Assembly (NCBI GenBank): GCA_026986375.1
Contig: JALSOQ010000018.1
Coordinates: forward strand, 1-37,081
Direction: 5' to 3'
Source: Archaeoglobaceae archaeon
Lineage (GTDB): Archaea > Halobacteriota > Archaeoglobi > Archaeoglobales > Archaeoglobaceae
Length of the DNA: 37,081 nucleotides
Positions 15,147 to 25,110 of the stretch are shown here, piece after piece; positions within the stretch are counted from its first letter, which is position 1, and each line of letters opens with the position of its first letter. Below the pieces are notes generated by a model that was given only the letters and a program-made list of their open reading frames with translations, did no database searches and was not told where the DNA came from. The position numbers and the translations under genes were made by a program.

Positions 15147-16547
15147 ATGCGCGGTATAGTTGGTATAGTTTTATGTGTATTGTTAGCAGTTAGCTTATGC
15201 GGAGTTGCATCCGCGAAGGATGTAAAGACTATAAAGATAGGAGTTCTCTGCGATCTCTCTGGACCGCTTTCGACTTACGGAAACGACATAAAGAAGACCT
15301 TGACCATAGCCCAGAAGAACATAGACGAATACTTCAAGAAGCACGGACTGCCTTACAAGGTGGAGTTCTACTTTGAAGATACGCAGGTGAACCCGACAAT
15401 AGCTCTGCAGAAGATCCAGACGCTATACTCCAAAGGAATTAGACTTATAATTGGGCCAATGGGAAGTGGAGAAGTTGCCAACATAAAGGACTTCGTTAAC
15501 TCCAACAAGATAATTATAATCTCGCCATCGTCGACGGCCATTCCGAAGCTGATCGGTTGCACGAAGCCTTCCGACAAGAAGTTCATATTCAGGTTCGTAG
15601 CTACCGACGACTTCCAGACGAAGGCGATAGCGGATGAACTGAAGGACGTCGGAATAAAGGCTGTTGTGATACTTTACGTCGGCAACGCTTGGGGTAAGGG
15701 GCTTTACGAGTGCATAAAGCCGAGGCTCGAGAAGTATGGAATAGAGATAAAGGACGTAATACCATACGATCAGAACACCGCCGACTTTACTCCATACATA
15801 CAGAAGATGACGAACGACGTTAACGACTTGCTTAAGAAGTTCAAGCCCAACGAAATAGGAATAGTCGCCTTCAGCTACGAAGAAGTGGCCAACCTCCTCG
15901 CCCAAATTCCTGACAACTCAATACTGTTCAAGGTTCTCTGGTTCGGTTGCGACGGATGTGCCAAGAGCGATCAGGTGATTAACGTCGCTAAGAAGAAGCC
16001 TCAGGTAATAAACATCGGTCTCTACAGCACGCTCTTCGATTCAAAGGGTCCAGCTTACGCGGAATTGAAGAAGGAGTATCAGGAGATGGGCTACGGTGAG
16101 ACTCCATACCAATACGCCCTCAACGCTTACGATGCCGCGTGGGTTCTCTGCCTTGCTTACGTCGAACTGATGAACAAGACCGGCGGAAAGTATGATCCGG
16201 ATCTAATGGCCGAACTCATTCCGAAGGTCACCGAGAACTACAGCAAGGGAGTTTACGGAGTGGAGCCTGTCACGGGATACATAAAGCTCAACAAGTGGAA
16301 TGACAGGGCGAGCGGAGATTACGCCATATGGTTCGTTTCAGAGAAGTGCGAGTGGGAGAAGGCGGGAGTCTGGCACTACAAGAACGAGACCATAACTTGG
16401 ATCCACAAGCCCTCCCTGCCTAAGCAGGTAACGACTCCGGCAACGACACCTCAGAAGACGCCCACCAAGAAGGGACCGGGATTCGAGATAGTTCCGGCCG
16501 TCTTGGGTCTGATCGGAGTTGCGTATCTGCTCAGAAGGAGAGCATGA
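15147..16547 (+). CDS. livK: Liv-type substrate-binding protein with PGF-CTERM anchor
   Basis: A 466-residue extracellular binding protein. An N-terminal signal peptide (about residues 1-23) ends at ASA-KD. The type 1 periplasmic-binding fold follows, with TIKIGVLCDLSGPLSTYGND at its start and GPMGSGEVANIKDFVN further on. The tail has a Thr/Pro-rich linker (about 421-440), then PGF at 444-446, a hydrophobic helix (IVPAVLGLIGVAYLL) and RRRA. That is the PGF-CTERM signal, cut by archaeosortase A and replaced by a lipid anchor in studied archaea. It delivers ligand to LivHM. The ATGA at its end overlaps the livG start. Confidence 0.94.
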   Translation: MRGIVGIVLCVLLAVSLCGVASAKDVKTIKIGVLCDLSGPLSTYGNDIKKTLTIAQKNIDEYFKKHGLPYKVEFYFEDTQVNPTIALQKIQTLYSKGIRLIIGPMGSGEVANIKDFVNSNKIIIISPSSTAIPKLIGCTKPSDKKFIFRFVATDDFQTKAIADELKDVGIKAVVILYVGNAWGKGLYECIKPRLEKYGIEIKDVIPYDQNTADFTPYIQKMTNDVNDLLKKFKPNEIGIVAFSYEEVANLLAQIPDNSILFKVLWFGCDGCAKSDQVINVAKKKPQVINIGLYSTLFDSKGPAYAELKKEYQEMGYGETPYQYALNAYDAAWVLCLAYVELMNKTGGKYDPDLMAELIPKVTENYSKGVYGVEPVTGYIKLNKWNDRASGDYAIWFVSEKCEWEKAGVWHYKNETITWIHKPSLPKQVTTPATTPQKTPTKKGPGFEIVPAVLGLIGVAYLLRRRA

Positions 16548-17299
16548 TCGTCCTCGAAACTCAAAACCTTTCCAAATTTTTTGACGGACTGAGGGCATTG
16601 GACGGAGTGAACGTAAAGGTCAAGAAGAAGACCATAACTCTGATAATCGGCCCTAACGGTAGCGGAAAGTCCACGCTGATAAACGTAATATCGGGATTTT
16701 ACAAAGCTACTTCCGGCAGGGTTATTTTCGAAGGGGAGGACATAACGAACAAGCCACCATACGAGATCTACGAACTGGGCATAGTCCGAACTTTCCAGAC
16801 TCCACAGCCGTTGAAGAAGCTTACAGTTCTTGAAAACCTTCTGATAGCGGAGAGGCACGTTGGAGAGGGGGTTCTCAGCGCTCTGAGGCATTCGAAGTGG
16901 CTCAAGCACGAGGAGGAGCTCGTGGAGAAGGCCTTCAAGATACTCGAATTCCTCAAGATAGACCACCTATGGGACAGAGAGTCCTACAAGCTCAGCGGAG
17001 GGCAGTTGAAGCTCGTAGAGATAGGTAGGGCTCTTATGACGAATCCGAAGCTAATAATCATGGACGAGCCGATAGCCGGAGTTGCTCCAGCGTTGGCACA
17101 CGACATCCTATCAAGACTTACGGAGTTGAAGGAGAGGGGCGTAACGTTTCTGATAGTCGAACACAGACTCGACATAATTCTAAAATACGTCGATTACGTT
17201 TACGCGATGGCGAACGGGAAGGTGATAGCGGAGGGTTTGGGTGAGGAAATAGTTAAGAATCCGAAGGTAATCGAGGTGTATCTGGGTGCTACGCACTGA
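16544..17299 (+). CDS. livG: branched-chain amino acid type ABC ATPase LivG
   Basis: A 251-residue cytoplasmic ATPase of the importer. Walker [10 protein letters not shown] begins at residue 36; the family-specific [21 protein letters not shown] covers the Q-loop; the signature is [16 protein letters not shown]; Walker B is [15 protein letters not shown], where the usual AGLNP reads AGVAP; the switch His is in IVEHRLD. The insert [25 protein letters not shown] is typical of LivG. Its start overlaps livK by 4 bp and its end overlaps livF by 14 bp. Confidence 0.95.
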   Translation: MIVLETQNLSKFFDGLRALDGVNVKVKKKTITLIIGPNGSGKSTLINVISGFYKATSGRVIFEGEDITNKPPYEIYELGIVRTFQTPQPLKKLTVLENLLIAERHVGEGVLSALRHSKWLKHEEELVEKAFKILEFLKIDHLWDRESYKLSGGQLKLVEIGRALMTNPKLIIMDEPIAGVAPALAHDILSRLTELKERGVTFLIVEHRLDIILKYVDYVYAMANGKVIAEGLGEEIVKNPKVIEVYLGATH

Positions 17300-17993
17300 G
17301 AAGCTCAACGCCGGATACGGGGAGTTGCACATACTCTTCGATGTGGACGCGAAGGTCAACGAGAAGGAGATAACGTGCGTAGTCGGGCCTAACGGTAGCG
17401 GAAAGTCCACACTGCTCAAGGCAATATTCGGACTGGCTACGATTTACTCAGGGAAGGTCGTTTTCAGAAACGAAGACATAACGAAAACACCCCCTCACGA
17501 GAAGACGAAGATGGGAATAGCCTATCTCCCCCAGACTGACAACGTCTTCGTTAATCTCACGGTAGAAGAGAATCTGAAGATTGCCGGCTACACTCTCGAT
17601 AAAGAAGAACTGAAGGACAGAATAGACTTCGCCTTAGAGGTATTTCCGGAGCTCAAGTATCAGATGAAGAGGAAAGCCGGAACGTTGAGCGGTGGAGAGA
17701 GGCAGTTTCTGGCGATAGCTACTGCATTGGTCAGGAAGGCGGAACTCCTGATGCTCGACGAGCCGACCGCTCAACTCTCTCCGAAGTTCGCGGAGGTAAT
17801 ATTCCAGAAGGTGGTTGATCTCAGGGACAAATACGGACTTACGATTCTGCTCGTCGAACAGAACGTCAAGAGAGCTTTGGAGATAAGCGATAGGGCATAC
17901 ATGCTGATAAGCGGTAGGGTGGTTTTCGAGGGGAAGGCCGAAGATCTGATGCACCACGAGAAGTTCGAGCGGTTCTGCATAGGGTTACAGTAA
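17286..17993 (+). CDS. livF: branched-chain amino acid type ABC ATPase LivF
   Basis: The second ATPase, 235 residues, starting at GTG 17286 inside the livG end. Walker [10 protein letters not shown] begins at residue 34, [22 protein letters not shown] covers the Q-loop, the signature is [16 protein letters not shown], Walker B is [13 protein letters not shown] and the switch is LVEQN. It lacks the LivG insert, as expected. It ends the livKGF unit; the next gene starts 17 bp later and could be read through. Confidence 0.95.
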   Translation: MLRTEKLNAGYGELHILFDVDAKVNEKEITCVVGPNGSGKSTLLKAIFGLATIYSGKVVFRNEDITKTPPHEKTKMGIAYLPQTDNVFVNLTVEENLKIAGYTLDKEELKDRIDFALEVFPELKYQMKRKAGTLSGGERQFLAIATALVRKAELLMLDEPTAQLSPKFAEVIFQKVVDLRDKYGLTILLVEQNVKRALEISDRAYMLISGRVVFEGKAEDLMHHEKFERFCIGLQ

Positions 17994-18010
17994 CGAATTT
18001 TAACAGTGCC

Positions 18011-19060
18011 GTGGCAGTGGACACGATGCTCCTCGTCAAAACACTCAGAGAACTCGAATATGTTGCGGCGGATCACATAAGGGAAAGATTGGGTGACGTA
18101 AAGCTTGAGATTAGGCCTTCAGGTTACTTGGGACTGATAATAGTCCATTCCGACGAAATCGACAAGATAAAGGATATTCCGGAGATAGAAACGATAATAC
18201 CGATAAGCATCGTCTGCAAGGCGGATCCGGACGAGATTGCTTCTCATGCAGAGGAGATAGTAAAAGTGGCCGGAGATTTCAAGACGTTTGCGATAAGAAC
18301 CAAGAGAAGGGGAAGGAAACACGACTTCACGAGCACAGATGTGAACGTCAAGCTGGGGGCGAGGATAAAGGAGATCACCAACGCGGACGTCGACTTGAAT
18401 TTTCCGGAAAAAGCGATATACGTCGAAATAATAGGAGACAAGGCGTATATAGGGGTAATAGACGGAAAGGAGGAAAGAAAGAAGTATACGCCGGAAAAGG
18501 TAGACGTAAGAAAGCTCTTGGAAAAGATCTCTATAGTTCAGATACCTTACTTGGAGGACATAAGCGCCGCTAAGGAGATGGGTGAAAGGATAGGAAGAGC
18601 CGCTCAATCGTTCGAAGTCAAGGAGCTGATAATAGCTCCGTTCGGATACGTCGATGCTTTCGAGCTCGAAGCTTTTCTCAAAGGTGTCAGGAAGGGTAGA
18701 TGGACGAGGCTCGAAATTCAGAAGAAAGCCTACGCGAGGGATGTGAGAGAAGTGCCCGTTTACGTTCAGGACCTCTACCAGACCGCAAGGGACAAGAGAC
18801 GGAAGAATTACGTCTTAATCGTCACGGATCCTACGGGAAAGCAGTTGTCAGACGTTAAAGATGATTTGAAGAGAGATCTAAAGTATGCAAAGGAGGTCGT
18901 CGTTTTCGTGGGGAGCAGAGTCGGAATACCGAAAGGCGTATTCAGACTCGCGGACTACGTGATAGACTTGGCACCATACATAACGTTCGCGACCGAGCAA
19001 GCTATTCCAGCGGCTTTGATAGCGTTGATAGGTGTTTACGAGGAAGCGGAGCTCGAGTGA
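18011..19060 (+). CDS. THUMP domain protein with SPOUT-like methylase domain
   Basis: A 349-residue archaeal protein of the COG1818 type. The N-terminal half (about residues 40-160) looks like a THUMP RNA-binding domain (FKTFAIRTKRRGRKHDFTS, then ADVDLNFPEKAIYVEIIGDKAYIG). The C-terminal part has a SPOUT-like pattern: YVLIVTDPTGKQLSDV, VVVFVGSRVGIPKGVFRLADY and VIDLAPYITFATEQAIPAAL. A tRNA or rRNA methyltransferase role is expected, but target and chemistry are not known to me. GTG 18011 is used; ATG 18026 (MLLVKTLREL) is equally possible, and no Shine-Dalgarno decides. Its stop TGA abuts the herA stop TCA, forming TGATCA. Confidence 0.85.
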   Translation: MAVDTMLLVKTLRELEYVAADHIRERLGDVKLEIRPSGYLGLIIVHSDEIDKIKDIPEIETIIPISIVCKADPDEIASHAEEIVKVAGDFKTFAIRTKRRGRKHDFTSTDVNVKLGARIKEITNADVDLNFPEKAIYVEIIGDKAYIGVIDGKEERKKYTPEKVDVRKLLEKISIVQIPYLEDISAAKEMGERIGRAAQSFEVKELIIAPFGYVDAFELEAFLKGVRKGRWTRLEIQKKAYARDVREVPVYVQDLYQTARDKRRKNYVLIVTDPTGKQLSDVKDDLKRDLKYAKEVVVFVGSRVGIPKGVFRLADYVIDLAPYITFATEQAIPAALIALIGVYEEAELE

Positions 19061-20629
19061 TCACTCCTCCCAGAAAAGCCTCCTCTGCCTTGCCTTTAAA
19101 ACGGGCTTTTCCTCCTTATTTCTTTCCCTCCAAGATATCCACTCCATCGGAGCGTCCTTGCTCGTTCCTCCGTGACTCGTAAGCCTCTTTCGAACCCTGA
19201 TCAGCACGGGCGCGTTTATCGAAACTCCAGCAACAAGAGCCTGCCCCTTCGTAAGCCCGGGTAACTCCTCTATCATCTCCTTTCCCAAGCTCTCTATGCT
19301 GTTCCTTATGTTCTCCTGATCCGCTGGATTTACTATTCTCATGATTATATGCGTCATGCACTGACTTAAGATGTCGGAATCTATCTTGGCCGGTCTCTGG
19401 CTTATGAGGCAAACTCCGACTCCGAACTTCCTCCCCTCCGCGAGTATGGTTTTTAGCACCGGATAGCTCCTCGCATCCCTCGAAGCGAAGCGATGTGCCT
19501 CCTCTATTATTACGAACACCGGATATTCGAGTTTCTCTCCGTTCCTACCTTTCTCGTAGTTTATCCTCGCGTTCAGAATTCTCTTAAGAAGAACACATGC
19601 CAAGATCTGCTGTTCTATTTCCTCCATCTCGGTAAGCTGTAAAACCGTAGCTTGGCCGGGTTTCAGTATCTCCTTAAGTTCGATGTGCTCGTAGTCGTCC
19701 AGAACGCTCGTGCTCTGAACGAACCTCCTTATCCTCCATATCAACCCGTATGCGGAGGATCTGTAGTTTGAATCCTCCTGAGCTATCTCCTCAAGCTTTT
19801 CTATCAGATCCTCGCTTGTCCACAGCTTTCCCGAAAGCTCTCTGTAAACCTCGTTCAGCAAAGCCTCCATCTTGTCCGTAAGCCTCGGAAGTAGCGTTAC
19901 GAGCTCGTCGTAGTCGAGTTCGCAGACCCTTATCTTTATCTCCCCTTTTCCCAAAACCTTAACCTTTGGAGAGTAATCTCCACGCCTGAACTCCTCCAAT
20001 CCTTCCAGTTCCTTTAAAGTGTGGTATTCCCCGTGCGGATCCAGTATTAACACCGCTCCGCAGTTGTATGGCTTTAATAGCTCTTCAACTACAACTCCGG
20101 CTAAGTAGCTCTTACCGCTCCCCGTAGATGCGAGAATGCACATGTGCTCGCTCGTAACCAAAGCGGCATCGAGGACGACCGGGACGTCTTCATCTCTGTT
20201 CAAAAGGTAGCCTATGTGCATCGAACCTATTTCTCCCGGTCTTTTCTTCATCAAAGCTTCTTGAATCGTCTCAGCTTCCGCCAAGTATATCGGCTGACCC
20301 GGTTTTGGAGGGATTCTCGGATTGACGAAACCCAAGTTCGGATCGTAGTATCCCATTATCGTCGCCCTAACTTCGAAAAGCTCGAACTCCTTCGCGTTGA
20401 TTCCCAAAGCGTTGACTATCCTTTCGGGACTGACCGTAGGCTTGGAAAGATAGAGGTCGGGATAGAGGCGGAGAGGATATCTTTTAACCACTCTGCAGAG
20501 AACCTTTTTGCCGTTCAAATCGTAGTAAACGAACTCTCCGACTTTGAGCTTAGTCTTGTCGGGAGTTATGAACTTGAAATCCAAGGGGGTTTCCGCCGGC
20601 CCCTTTACGAGTCCTATGGGTGTAGGCAT
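19061..20629 (-). CDS. herA: HerA DNA helicase/translocase
   Basis: HerA is a hexameric bipolar DNA helicase that works with NurA, Mre11 and Rad50 on broken DNA ends. The 522-residue protein (from ATG 20629) has an N-terminal HAS-barrel (about 1-100), Walker A ASTGSGKS at 167-174, [12 protein letters not shown], a helical insert, Walker [13 protein letters not shown], the [19 protein letters not shown] segment with its Arg finger region, and a C-terminal basic tail. Unlike the common archaeal arrangement, nurA, mre11 and rad50 are not beside it; it faces metG across a shared promoter. Confidence 0.93.
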   Translation of the reverse strand: MPTPIGLVKGPAETPLDFKFITPDKTKLKVGEFVYYDLNGKKVLCRVVKRYPLRLYPDLYLSKPTVSPERIVNALGINAKEFELFEVRATIMGYYDPNLGFVNPRIPPKPGQPIYLAEAETIQEALMKKRPGEIGSMHIGYLLNRDEDVPVVLDAALVTSEHMCILASTGSGKSYLAGVVVEELLKPYNCGAVLILDPHGEYHTLKELEGLEEFRRGDYSPKVKVLGKGEIKIRVCELDYDELVTLLPRLTDKMEALLNEVYRELSGKLWTSEDLIEKLEEIAQEDSNYRSSAYGLIWRIRRFVQSTSVLDDYEHIELKEILKPGQATVLQLTEMEEIEQQILACVLLKRILNARINYEKGRNGEKLEYPVFVIIEEAHRFASRDARSYPVLKTILAEGRKFGVGVCLISQRPAKIDSDILSQCMTHIIMRIVNPADQENIRNSIESLGKEMIEELPGLTKGQALVAGVSINAPVLIRVRKRLTSHGGTSKDAPMEWISWRERNKEEKPVLKARQRRLFWEE

Positions 20630-20650
20630 CCGATATCGATTTGTCGGTAT

Positions 20651-20660
20651 CTTTATATTA
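20651..20660. promoter_or_regulatory. shared TATA region of herA and metG
   Basis: CTTTATATTA is centred about 27 nt from the metG ATG (20683) on the plus strand. Its complement TAATATAAAG is centred about 27 nt from the herA ATG (20629) on the minus strand. Both genes would be leaderless from a single AT-rich core. An 8-bp palindrome CGATATCG lies at 20630-20637. Confidence 0.6.
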
Positions 20661-20682
20661 CTTCTGCCAGCGTTGCTTAGAG

Positions 20683-22647
20683 ATGAAACTCGTAACCTGC
20701 GGTCTGCCATACGCGAACGGAAAGGCTCACATAGGTCATCTAAGAACCTACGTTCCCGCGGACGTTTACGTTCGCTACCTCAGGATGATGGGTGAAGAAG
20801 TTCTCTTTATATGCGGGAGCGACTGCCACGGAACTCCGATAGTCGTAAACGCGGAAAAGGAGGGAATTAGTCCGAAGGAACTCGTCGATAGATACCACGA
20901 GCACTTCCAGAGAATTTTCAAAAAGCTATGCGTAGAGTTCGACTTTTACGGGAGGACTGATGCCGATTACAACCACCGCAGAACTCAGGAGATCGTTAAA
21001 AAGCTCATAGAGAACGGATACGTTTACGCGAAGGAGATCGAACTGGCATACTGTCCGAAGTGCGACAGATTTTTGCCGGACAGATACGTGGAAGGAATTT
21101 GTCCATACTGTGGAGCCATTGCGAGGGGTGATGAATGCGATCAGGGTTGCGGAAGGCACTTGGAGCCGGGGGAGATAAAGGAGCCGAAGTGCAAGATATG
21201 CGGTAGCAGGGCGGAGTTCAGAAAGCAGAAGCACTACTTCTTCAAGCTGACGGCTTTCAGGGATTTCTTGATTGATTACTTGGAGAACAAACTGCAGGGA
21301 ACGGAAAACGCTCTGAACTACGCGAGGCAGTGGGTCAGGTCGGAGCTCAGGGACTGGTGCATAACCAGAAACTTGGAGTGGGGGGTAAAGTTTCCGGGGG
21401 AGGATCTGGTCGTTTACGTGTGGGTGGATGCCCCCATAGGATACATATCCTTTACGGAGCAAGCGTGTAGGCTTAAGGGGCTGGACTGGAAGGAGATATG
21501 GCAGAACGGAGAGATCAGCGATATAACGCACTTCATAGGCCTCGACATAGTTTACCACCACTGCATATTCTGGCCTGCGATGTTGAAGGGGGCAGGATAT
21601 TCGTTGCCAAAAGCGGTGGTCGCGAGCGGGATGGTTAAGGTGGAGGGAAAGACGTTTTCGAAGAGCAGGGGTTACGTCGTATGGGTTGAGGACGACTACT
21701 TAAGGGCGGGATTCAATCCGGACTACCTGCGTTACTACATAGTAAACTACACGTCCCACGAGAAGGATCTGAACTTCTCTTGGCGTGTTTTCATGGAAAA
21801 GGTCAACAAGGAAGTTATCGGGACTCTGGGCAACTTCATATACAGGGTTCTCCACTTCGCATGGAAGAACTTCGGAACCCTCGCCGGGGAAGTGGATGGA
21901 GTAGTCATGGAGAAGATAGCGGAGGTTAAGGAGAAGATAGTTTCCGCAATAAGGAGATGGGAGTTCAAGGAGGCGAGCGACGCTTTCATGGAACTGGCGA
22001 AGTTCGGAAACGAGTATTTCCAGTCGAAGGCTCCTTGGGATCTTATAAAGGAGGATAGGAAGGCATGCGAGAAAGTTTTAATATCGTGCGTTCAGATCGT
22101 GAAAGCGCTTGTGATTTTCTCCTACCCGGTCATGCCGAAGACGATGAAGAAACTTGCCGAACTGCTCAGCATCGAATTGAAGAGTTTGGATGAGGCTTTA
22201 GAGCCTATTGAAAGGATAGAGTTGAAAAAGCCGTTCATTCCGTTCGAGAAGGTGGATGAGAAGAAGATAGAGGAGATGGAGAGGATCATGATGGAGAGGA
22301 TAAGGAGGGCGGAGAGGGCGGAGGTCGAAATAGACATAAAGGATTTCTCGAAGCTCGACATAAGGATAGGCAAGATAGTTAAGGCGGAAAAGATAAAGGG
22401 AAGCAGAAAGCTGATGAAACTCGAAGTCGATGTGGGTGGGGAGGTTAGGCAGATAGTGGCGGGAATAGCGGAAGTTTACGAACCGGAAGAAGTCGTAGGA
22501 AAGCTCGTTCCCGTTTTGGTCAACATAAAGCCCGCGAAGCTCATGGGCGTCGAGAGTATGGGGATGGTGCTCGCCGCGGATGTGGACGGAAAGCCGGTTC
22601 TGCTCCATCCGGATAGGGAAGTCCCTCCGGGTTCGAAGGTGAGATGA
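20683..22647 (+). CDS. metG: methionyl-tRNA synthetase
   Basis: MetRS charges initiator and elongator tRNA-Met. The 654-residue protein begins at ATG 20683 ([20 protein letters not shown]), with HIGH at 16-19. Zinc knuckles follow ([21 protein letters not shown] and CDQGCG ... CKICG), then the catalytic [19 protein letters not shown] as the KMSKS loop, an anticodon-binding helical domain, and a C-terminal OB-fold tRNA-binding domain of the EMAPII/Trbp111 type ([17 protein letters not shown] onward). Some archaea encode that last domain separately; here it is fused. The stop codon lies inside the C box of a guide RNA candidate. Confidence 0.97.
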   Translation: MKLVTCGLPYANGKAHIGHLRTYVPADVYVRYLRMMGEEVLFICGSDCHGTPIVVNAEKEGISPKELVDRYHEHFQRIFKKLCVEFDFYGRTDADYNHRRTQEIVKKLIENGYVYAKEIELAYCPKCDRFLPDRYVEGICPYCGAIARGDECDQGCGRHLEPGEIKEPKCKICGSRAEFRKQKHYFFKLTAFRDFLIDYLENKLQGTENALNYARQWVRSELRDWCITRNLEWGVKFPGEDLVVYVWVDAPIGYISFTEQACRLKGLDWKEIWQNGEISDITHFIGLDIVYHHCIFWPAMLKGAGYSLPKAVVASGMVKVEGKTFSKSRGYVVWVEDDYLRAGFNPDYLRYYIVNYTSHEKDLNFSWRVFMEKVNKEVIGTLGNFIYRVLHFAWKNFGTLAGEVDGVVMEKIAEVKEKIVSAIRRWEFKEASDAFMELAKFGNEYFQSKAPWDLIKEDRKACEKVLISCVQIVKALVIFSYPVMPKTMKKLAELLSIELKSLDEALEPIERIELKKPFIPFEKVDEKKIEEMERIMMERIRRAERAEVEIDIKDFSKLDIRIGKIVKAEKIKGSRKLMKLEVDVGGEVRQIVAGIAEVYEPEEVVGKLVPVLVNIKPAKLMGVESMGMVLAADVDGKPVLLHPDREVPPGSKVR

Positions 22648-22696
22648 TGAGGAATCCACGTTCTGATTAGATGATGAAAAAACGGGGGCTGATCAT
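22641..22696 (+). ncRNA. C/D box guide sRNA candidate
   Basis: All four boxes are perfect: C ATGATGA (22644-22650), 12-nt guide GGAATCCACGTT, D' CTGA (22663-22666), 4-nt spacer TTAG, C' ATGATGA (22671-22677), 11-nt guide AAAAACGGGGG, D CTGA (22689-22692). TGA before the C box and TCA after the D box can pair as a short stem. Spacings are those of archaeal 2'-O-methylation guides. By the box-plus-five rule it would methylate the U opposite A22658 (target AACGU...) and the C opposite G22684. The metG stop TGA is inside the C box, and the convergent lysA stop begins right after the D box. Targets were not searched. Confidence 0.85.
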
Positions 22697-23952
22697 AGAA
22701 GGAAGTCGGGAATTATCTGCTTGTTTATCAGATCGTAGTAGCTCTCCCTTTCCCTTATAACGAACCACCTATCTCCGTCCACCAAAACCTCCGCACATCT
22801 CGGCCTACCGTTGTATTGACTGCTCATAACGAATCCGTATGCTCCGGCGTCGAAGATCGCTATTATATCCCCCTTTTCGACCTTCGGAAGCCTTCTGTCC
22901 TCCGCGAGAACGTCTCCGCTCTCGCAAATAGGTCCGACGATTGTGTATGTCTCTTCCTCGGGCTCGTCCATCTTGTTTGCTACGGCAACCCGATGGTATG
23001 CCCCATACATCGCCGGTCTTATCAGAAGGTTGAAGCCAGCATCAACCGCTACGAAGTTCTTATATGATTTCTTGACGGCGTTTACCTTAGTCAGAAGGAT
23101 CGTGGTGTTCCCGACTATGCTCCTCCCCGGTTCGAGCCAGAGTTCGGGTTCGGATTTTAACTCCCTGCAACGCCTTTCGAACACCGGCAGTATGGCGTTC
23201 GCAAAGTCCTTCGGAGTCGGAGCTCCCCTTCCTTCGTAATCTATTCCCAATCCACCTCCCAAATCCAAGAACTTAACTTCCACACCCATCCCCTCAAGCT
23301 TTAAAGCTACGTCGAAGAGCCTGTTCAGAGCTTCTACGAAAGGACTCAGTTCGGTTATCTGACTTCCTATGTGGCAGTGAACTCCTACGGGGACGACGTT
23401 CGGTAGTTCCAGAGCTTTTCTGTATGCGTCGATGACGTTCTCCCAAGGAATTCCGAACTTGGAAGTCCTTAGGCCGGTAGCTATCTTCGGATGGGTTTTC
23501 GGATCTATGGAGGGATTAATTCTGAAGGCTATCTCAACTTCCCTCCCCTCCCCCACGGCTATTTCCGAAATCGAGTGTAGCTCGTCCAAACTGTCCACGC
23601 TGAACTTAACTCCCGTCCTAATTCCCATCCTTATCTCCTCGTCGCTCTTCGAATTTCCGTTGAATAGGATTCTTTCCGGCTTAAATCCGGACAACAACGC
23701 CATGTAAAGCTCTCCTCCGCTAAAAACGTCCGCACCGAATCCGTGCTTCGCCACGATCCTCATGATGGAAAGGTTGTTGTTCGCCTTAACCGCGTAAAGC
23801 AGTCCGGCGTCGGGAAAAGCATCTTTATAAGCTCTAAGGTTCTCTTCGAGCTTGGCCTTGGAAGTGACGTATAGGGGAGTTCCCAACTCATCGACGAGTT
23901 CGACGCAACTCACATTTTCGACGTGCAACACACCACCTACACTCCTGAACAT
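22693..23952 (-). CDS. lysA: diaminopimelate decarboxylase
   Basis: LysA decarboxylates meso-diaminopimelate to lysine with pyridoxal phosphate. The 419-residue fold-type III protein has AVKANNN with the PLP Lys near residue 56, GADVFSGGEL, VGVHCHIGSQI, FLDLGGGLGIDYEG, EPGRSIVG for phosphate binding, and GPICESGD, whose Cys completes the active site from the partner subunit. The C-terminal GAYGFVMSSQYNGRPR is also conserved. A TTAATAAG box about 25 bp upstream and GGAGGA before the ATG lie in the gap shared with the divergent radical SAM gene. No other lysine genes are nearby. Confidence 0.96.
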   Translation of the reverse strand: MFRSVGGVLHVENVSCVELVDELGTPLYVTSKAKLEENLRAYKDAFPDAGLLYAVKANNNLSIMRIVAKHGFGADVFSGGELYMALLSGFKPERILFNGNSKSDEEIRMGIRTGVKFSVDSLDELHSISEIAVGEGREVEIAFRINPSIDPKTHPKIATGLRTSKFGIPWENVIDAYRKALELPNVVPVGVHCHIGSQITELSPFVEALNRLFDVALKLEGMGVEVKFLDLGGGLGIDYEGRGAPTPKDFANAILPVFERRCRELKSEPELWLEPGRSIVGNTTILLTKVNAVKKSYKNFVAVDAGFNLLIRPAMYGAYHRVAVANKMDEPEEETYTIVGPICESGDVLAEDRRLPKVEKGDIIAIFDAGAYGFVMSSQYNGRPRCAEVLVDGDRWFVIRERESYYDLINKQIIPDFLL

Positions 23953-23997
23953 GCCCGAACGTTCTCCTCCAACTTATTAACCCTTTTGTCGGAATCG

Positions 23998-24005
23998 AAA
24001 TATAG
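23998..24005 (+). promoter_or_regulatory. TATA box of the radical SAM gene
   Basis: AAATATAG is centred about 26 nt before ATG 24028, which fits a leaderless transcript. A separate TTAATAAG element closer to lysA would serve the opposite direction. Confidence 0.45.
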
Positions 24006-24027
24006 TTTTGGTGTAGAGATGTTATAG

Positions 24028-25110
24028 ATGTTGAGGCCGGATTCGATATTCGTCTGGGACGATCCGGAAGTTCGCAGGAGGCTCAGCTGGTATAGGGCGG
24101 TTATGAACGACGAAAAACCGGCGAAGTTCAGAATATGCAAGAGTATTCAGGCGAGGGATCCTTCCAAGCTCGGAACGAAGGAGCTATGGGAGTTGCACGA
24201 CAGACTTTCCAAGGAGTTCGATGCCGTATTCAGCAAGGTGAAGGCCGAAGATGTCGATTTGGATGAGGCGGAACCGAACTTTCTCGACGTTAAGATAGAG
24301 ATAGCGAATAGGATCTACGAGAGGTGCGAGTTCTGCGAGAGGAGGTGCGGAGTGAATAGGAAGGAGAAGGAGGGGGTTTGCGGGGTGGATAAGGCTTACG
24401 TTCACAGCTACTTCCTTCACTACGGCGAGGAAGCTCCTTTGGTTCCGAGTGGGACGATATTTTACGGAGGGTGCAACTTCAAGTGCGTCTTCTGCCAGAA
24501 CTACGATATAAGTCAGGAGTATCCCAAGGATGGCGTGGAGGTTGACGCCTTAAGACTCGCTCTGATTCAAAAGGAACTCAGGGAGGACGGGGCAAGGAAC
24601 ATAAACCACGTCGGAGGAGATCCCACTCCAAATTTAAACGTGATACTCGAAAGCTTCAGGTATCTTGAGGTGAACGTCCCTCAGTTATGGAACAGCAACA
24701 TGTTCTGCAGCGAGGAGACAATGAAACTTCTGAGGGAGGTAATAGATATATGGCTTCCCGACTTCAAATACGGGAACGACAGATGTGCTGAGAGGCTGAG
24801 TCTCGTCAAAAACTACTGGAAGGTGGTTACGAGGAACGTGAAGTGGGCTCACGACTGGGCGGACATAATAATAAGGCACCTCGTCTTGCCTAACCACTTG
24901 GAGTGCTGCACCAAACCAATTCTTAAATGGATAGCCGAAAACTGCCCAAGAGCCCTCGTCAACATAATGGAGCAGTATAGGCCCGAGTATCTGGTAGCGA
25001 GGTATCCGGAGAGGTGGAGGGAAATAGCAAGGAGGCCATCCTTCAACGAGATGAGAGAGGCATACGAATACGCCAAAAGGTTGGGAATAGTCTTCGAACC
25101 AGTATCATGA
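24028..25110 (+). CDS. radical SAM protein of the PflX/COG1313 type
   Basis: A 360-residue protein with an N-terminal Cys cluster CEFCERRCGVNRKEKEGVCG (C100, C103, C107, C118) and then the radical SAM motif CNFKCVFC (C149, C153, C156), preceded by GTIFYGG. This two-cluster arrangement is typical of COG1313 proteins, related to pyruvate formate-lyase activases. HVGGDPTPNLNVIL is the GGEPT-like strand. Compared with many relatives it carries about 90 extra N-terminal residues. The substrate is unknown. Its stop overlaps the next start (ATGA). Confidence 0.88.
   Translation: MLRPDSIFVWDDPEVRRRLSWYRAVMNDEKPAKFRICKSIQARDPSKLGTKELWELHDRLSKEFDAVFSKVKAEDVDLDEAEPNFLDVKIEIANRIYERCEFCERRCGVNRKEKEGVCGVDKAYVHSYFLHYGEEAPLVPSGTIFYGGCNFKCVFCQNYDISQEYPKDGVEVDALRLALIQKELREDGARNINHVGGDPTPNLNVILESFRYLEVNVPQLWNSNMFCSEETMKLLREVIDIWLPDFKYGNDRCAERLSLVKNYWKVVTRNVKWAHDWADIIIRHLVLPNHLECCTKPILKWIAENCPRALVNIMEQYRPEYLVARYPERWREIARRPSFNEMREAYEYAKRLGIVFEPVS

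Noticed and set aside
15147-15225. Lipobox in the livK signal peptide (SLCG)
   Set aside because: The residue before Cys is Leu, unlike a lipobox, and the PGF-CTERM tail offers another anchor.
22629-22637. GGGTTCGAA resembling a tRNA T-loop
   Set aside because: It lies in the metG C-terminal codons, and no acceptor or anticodon stem is around it.
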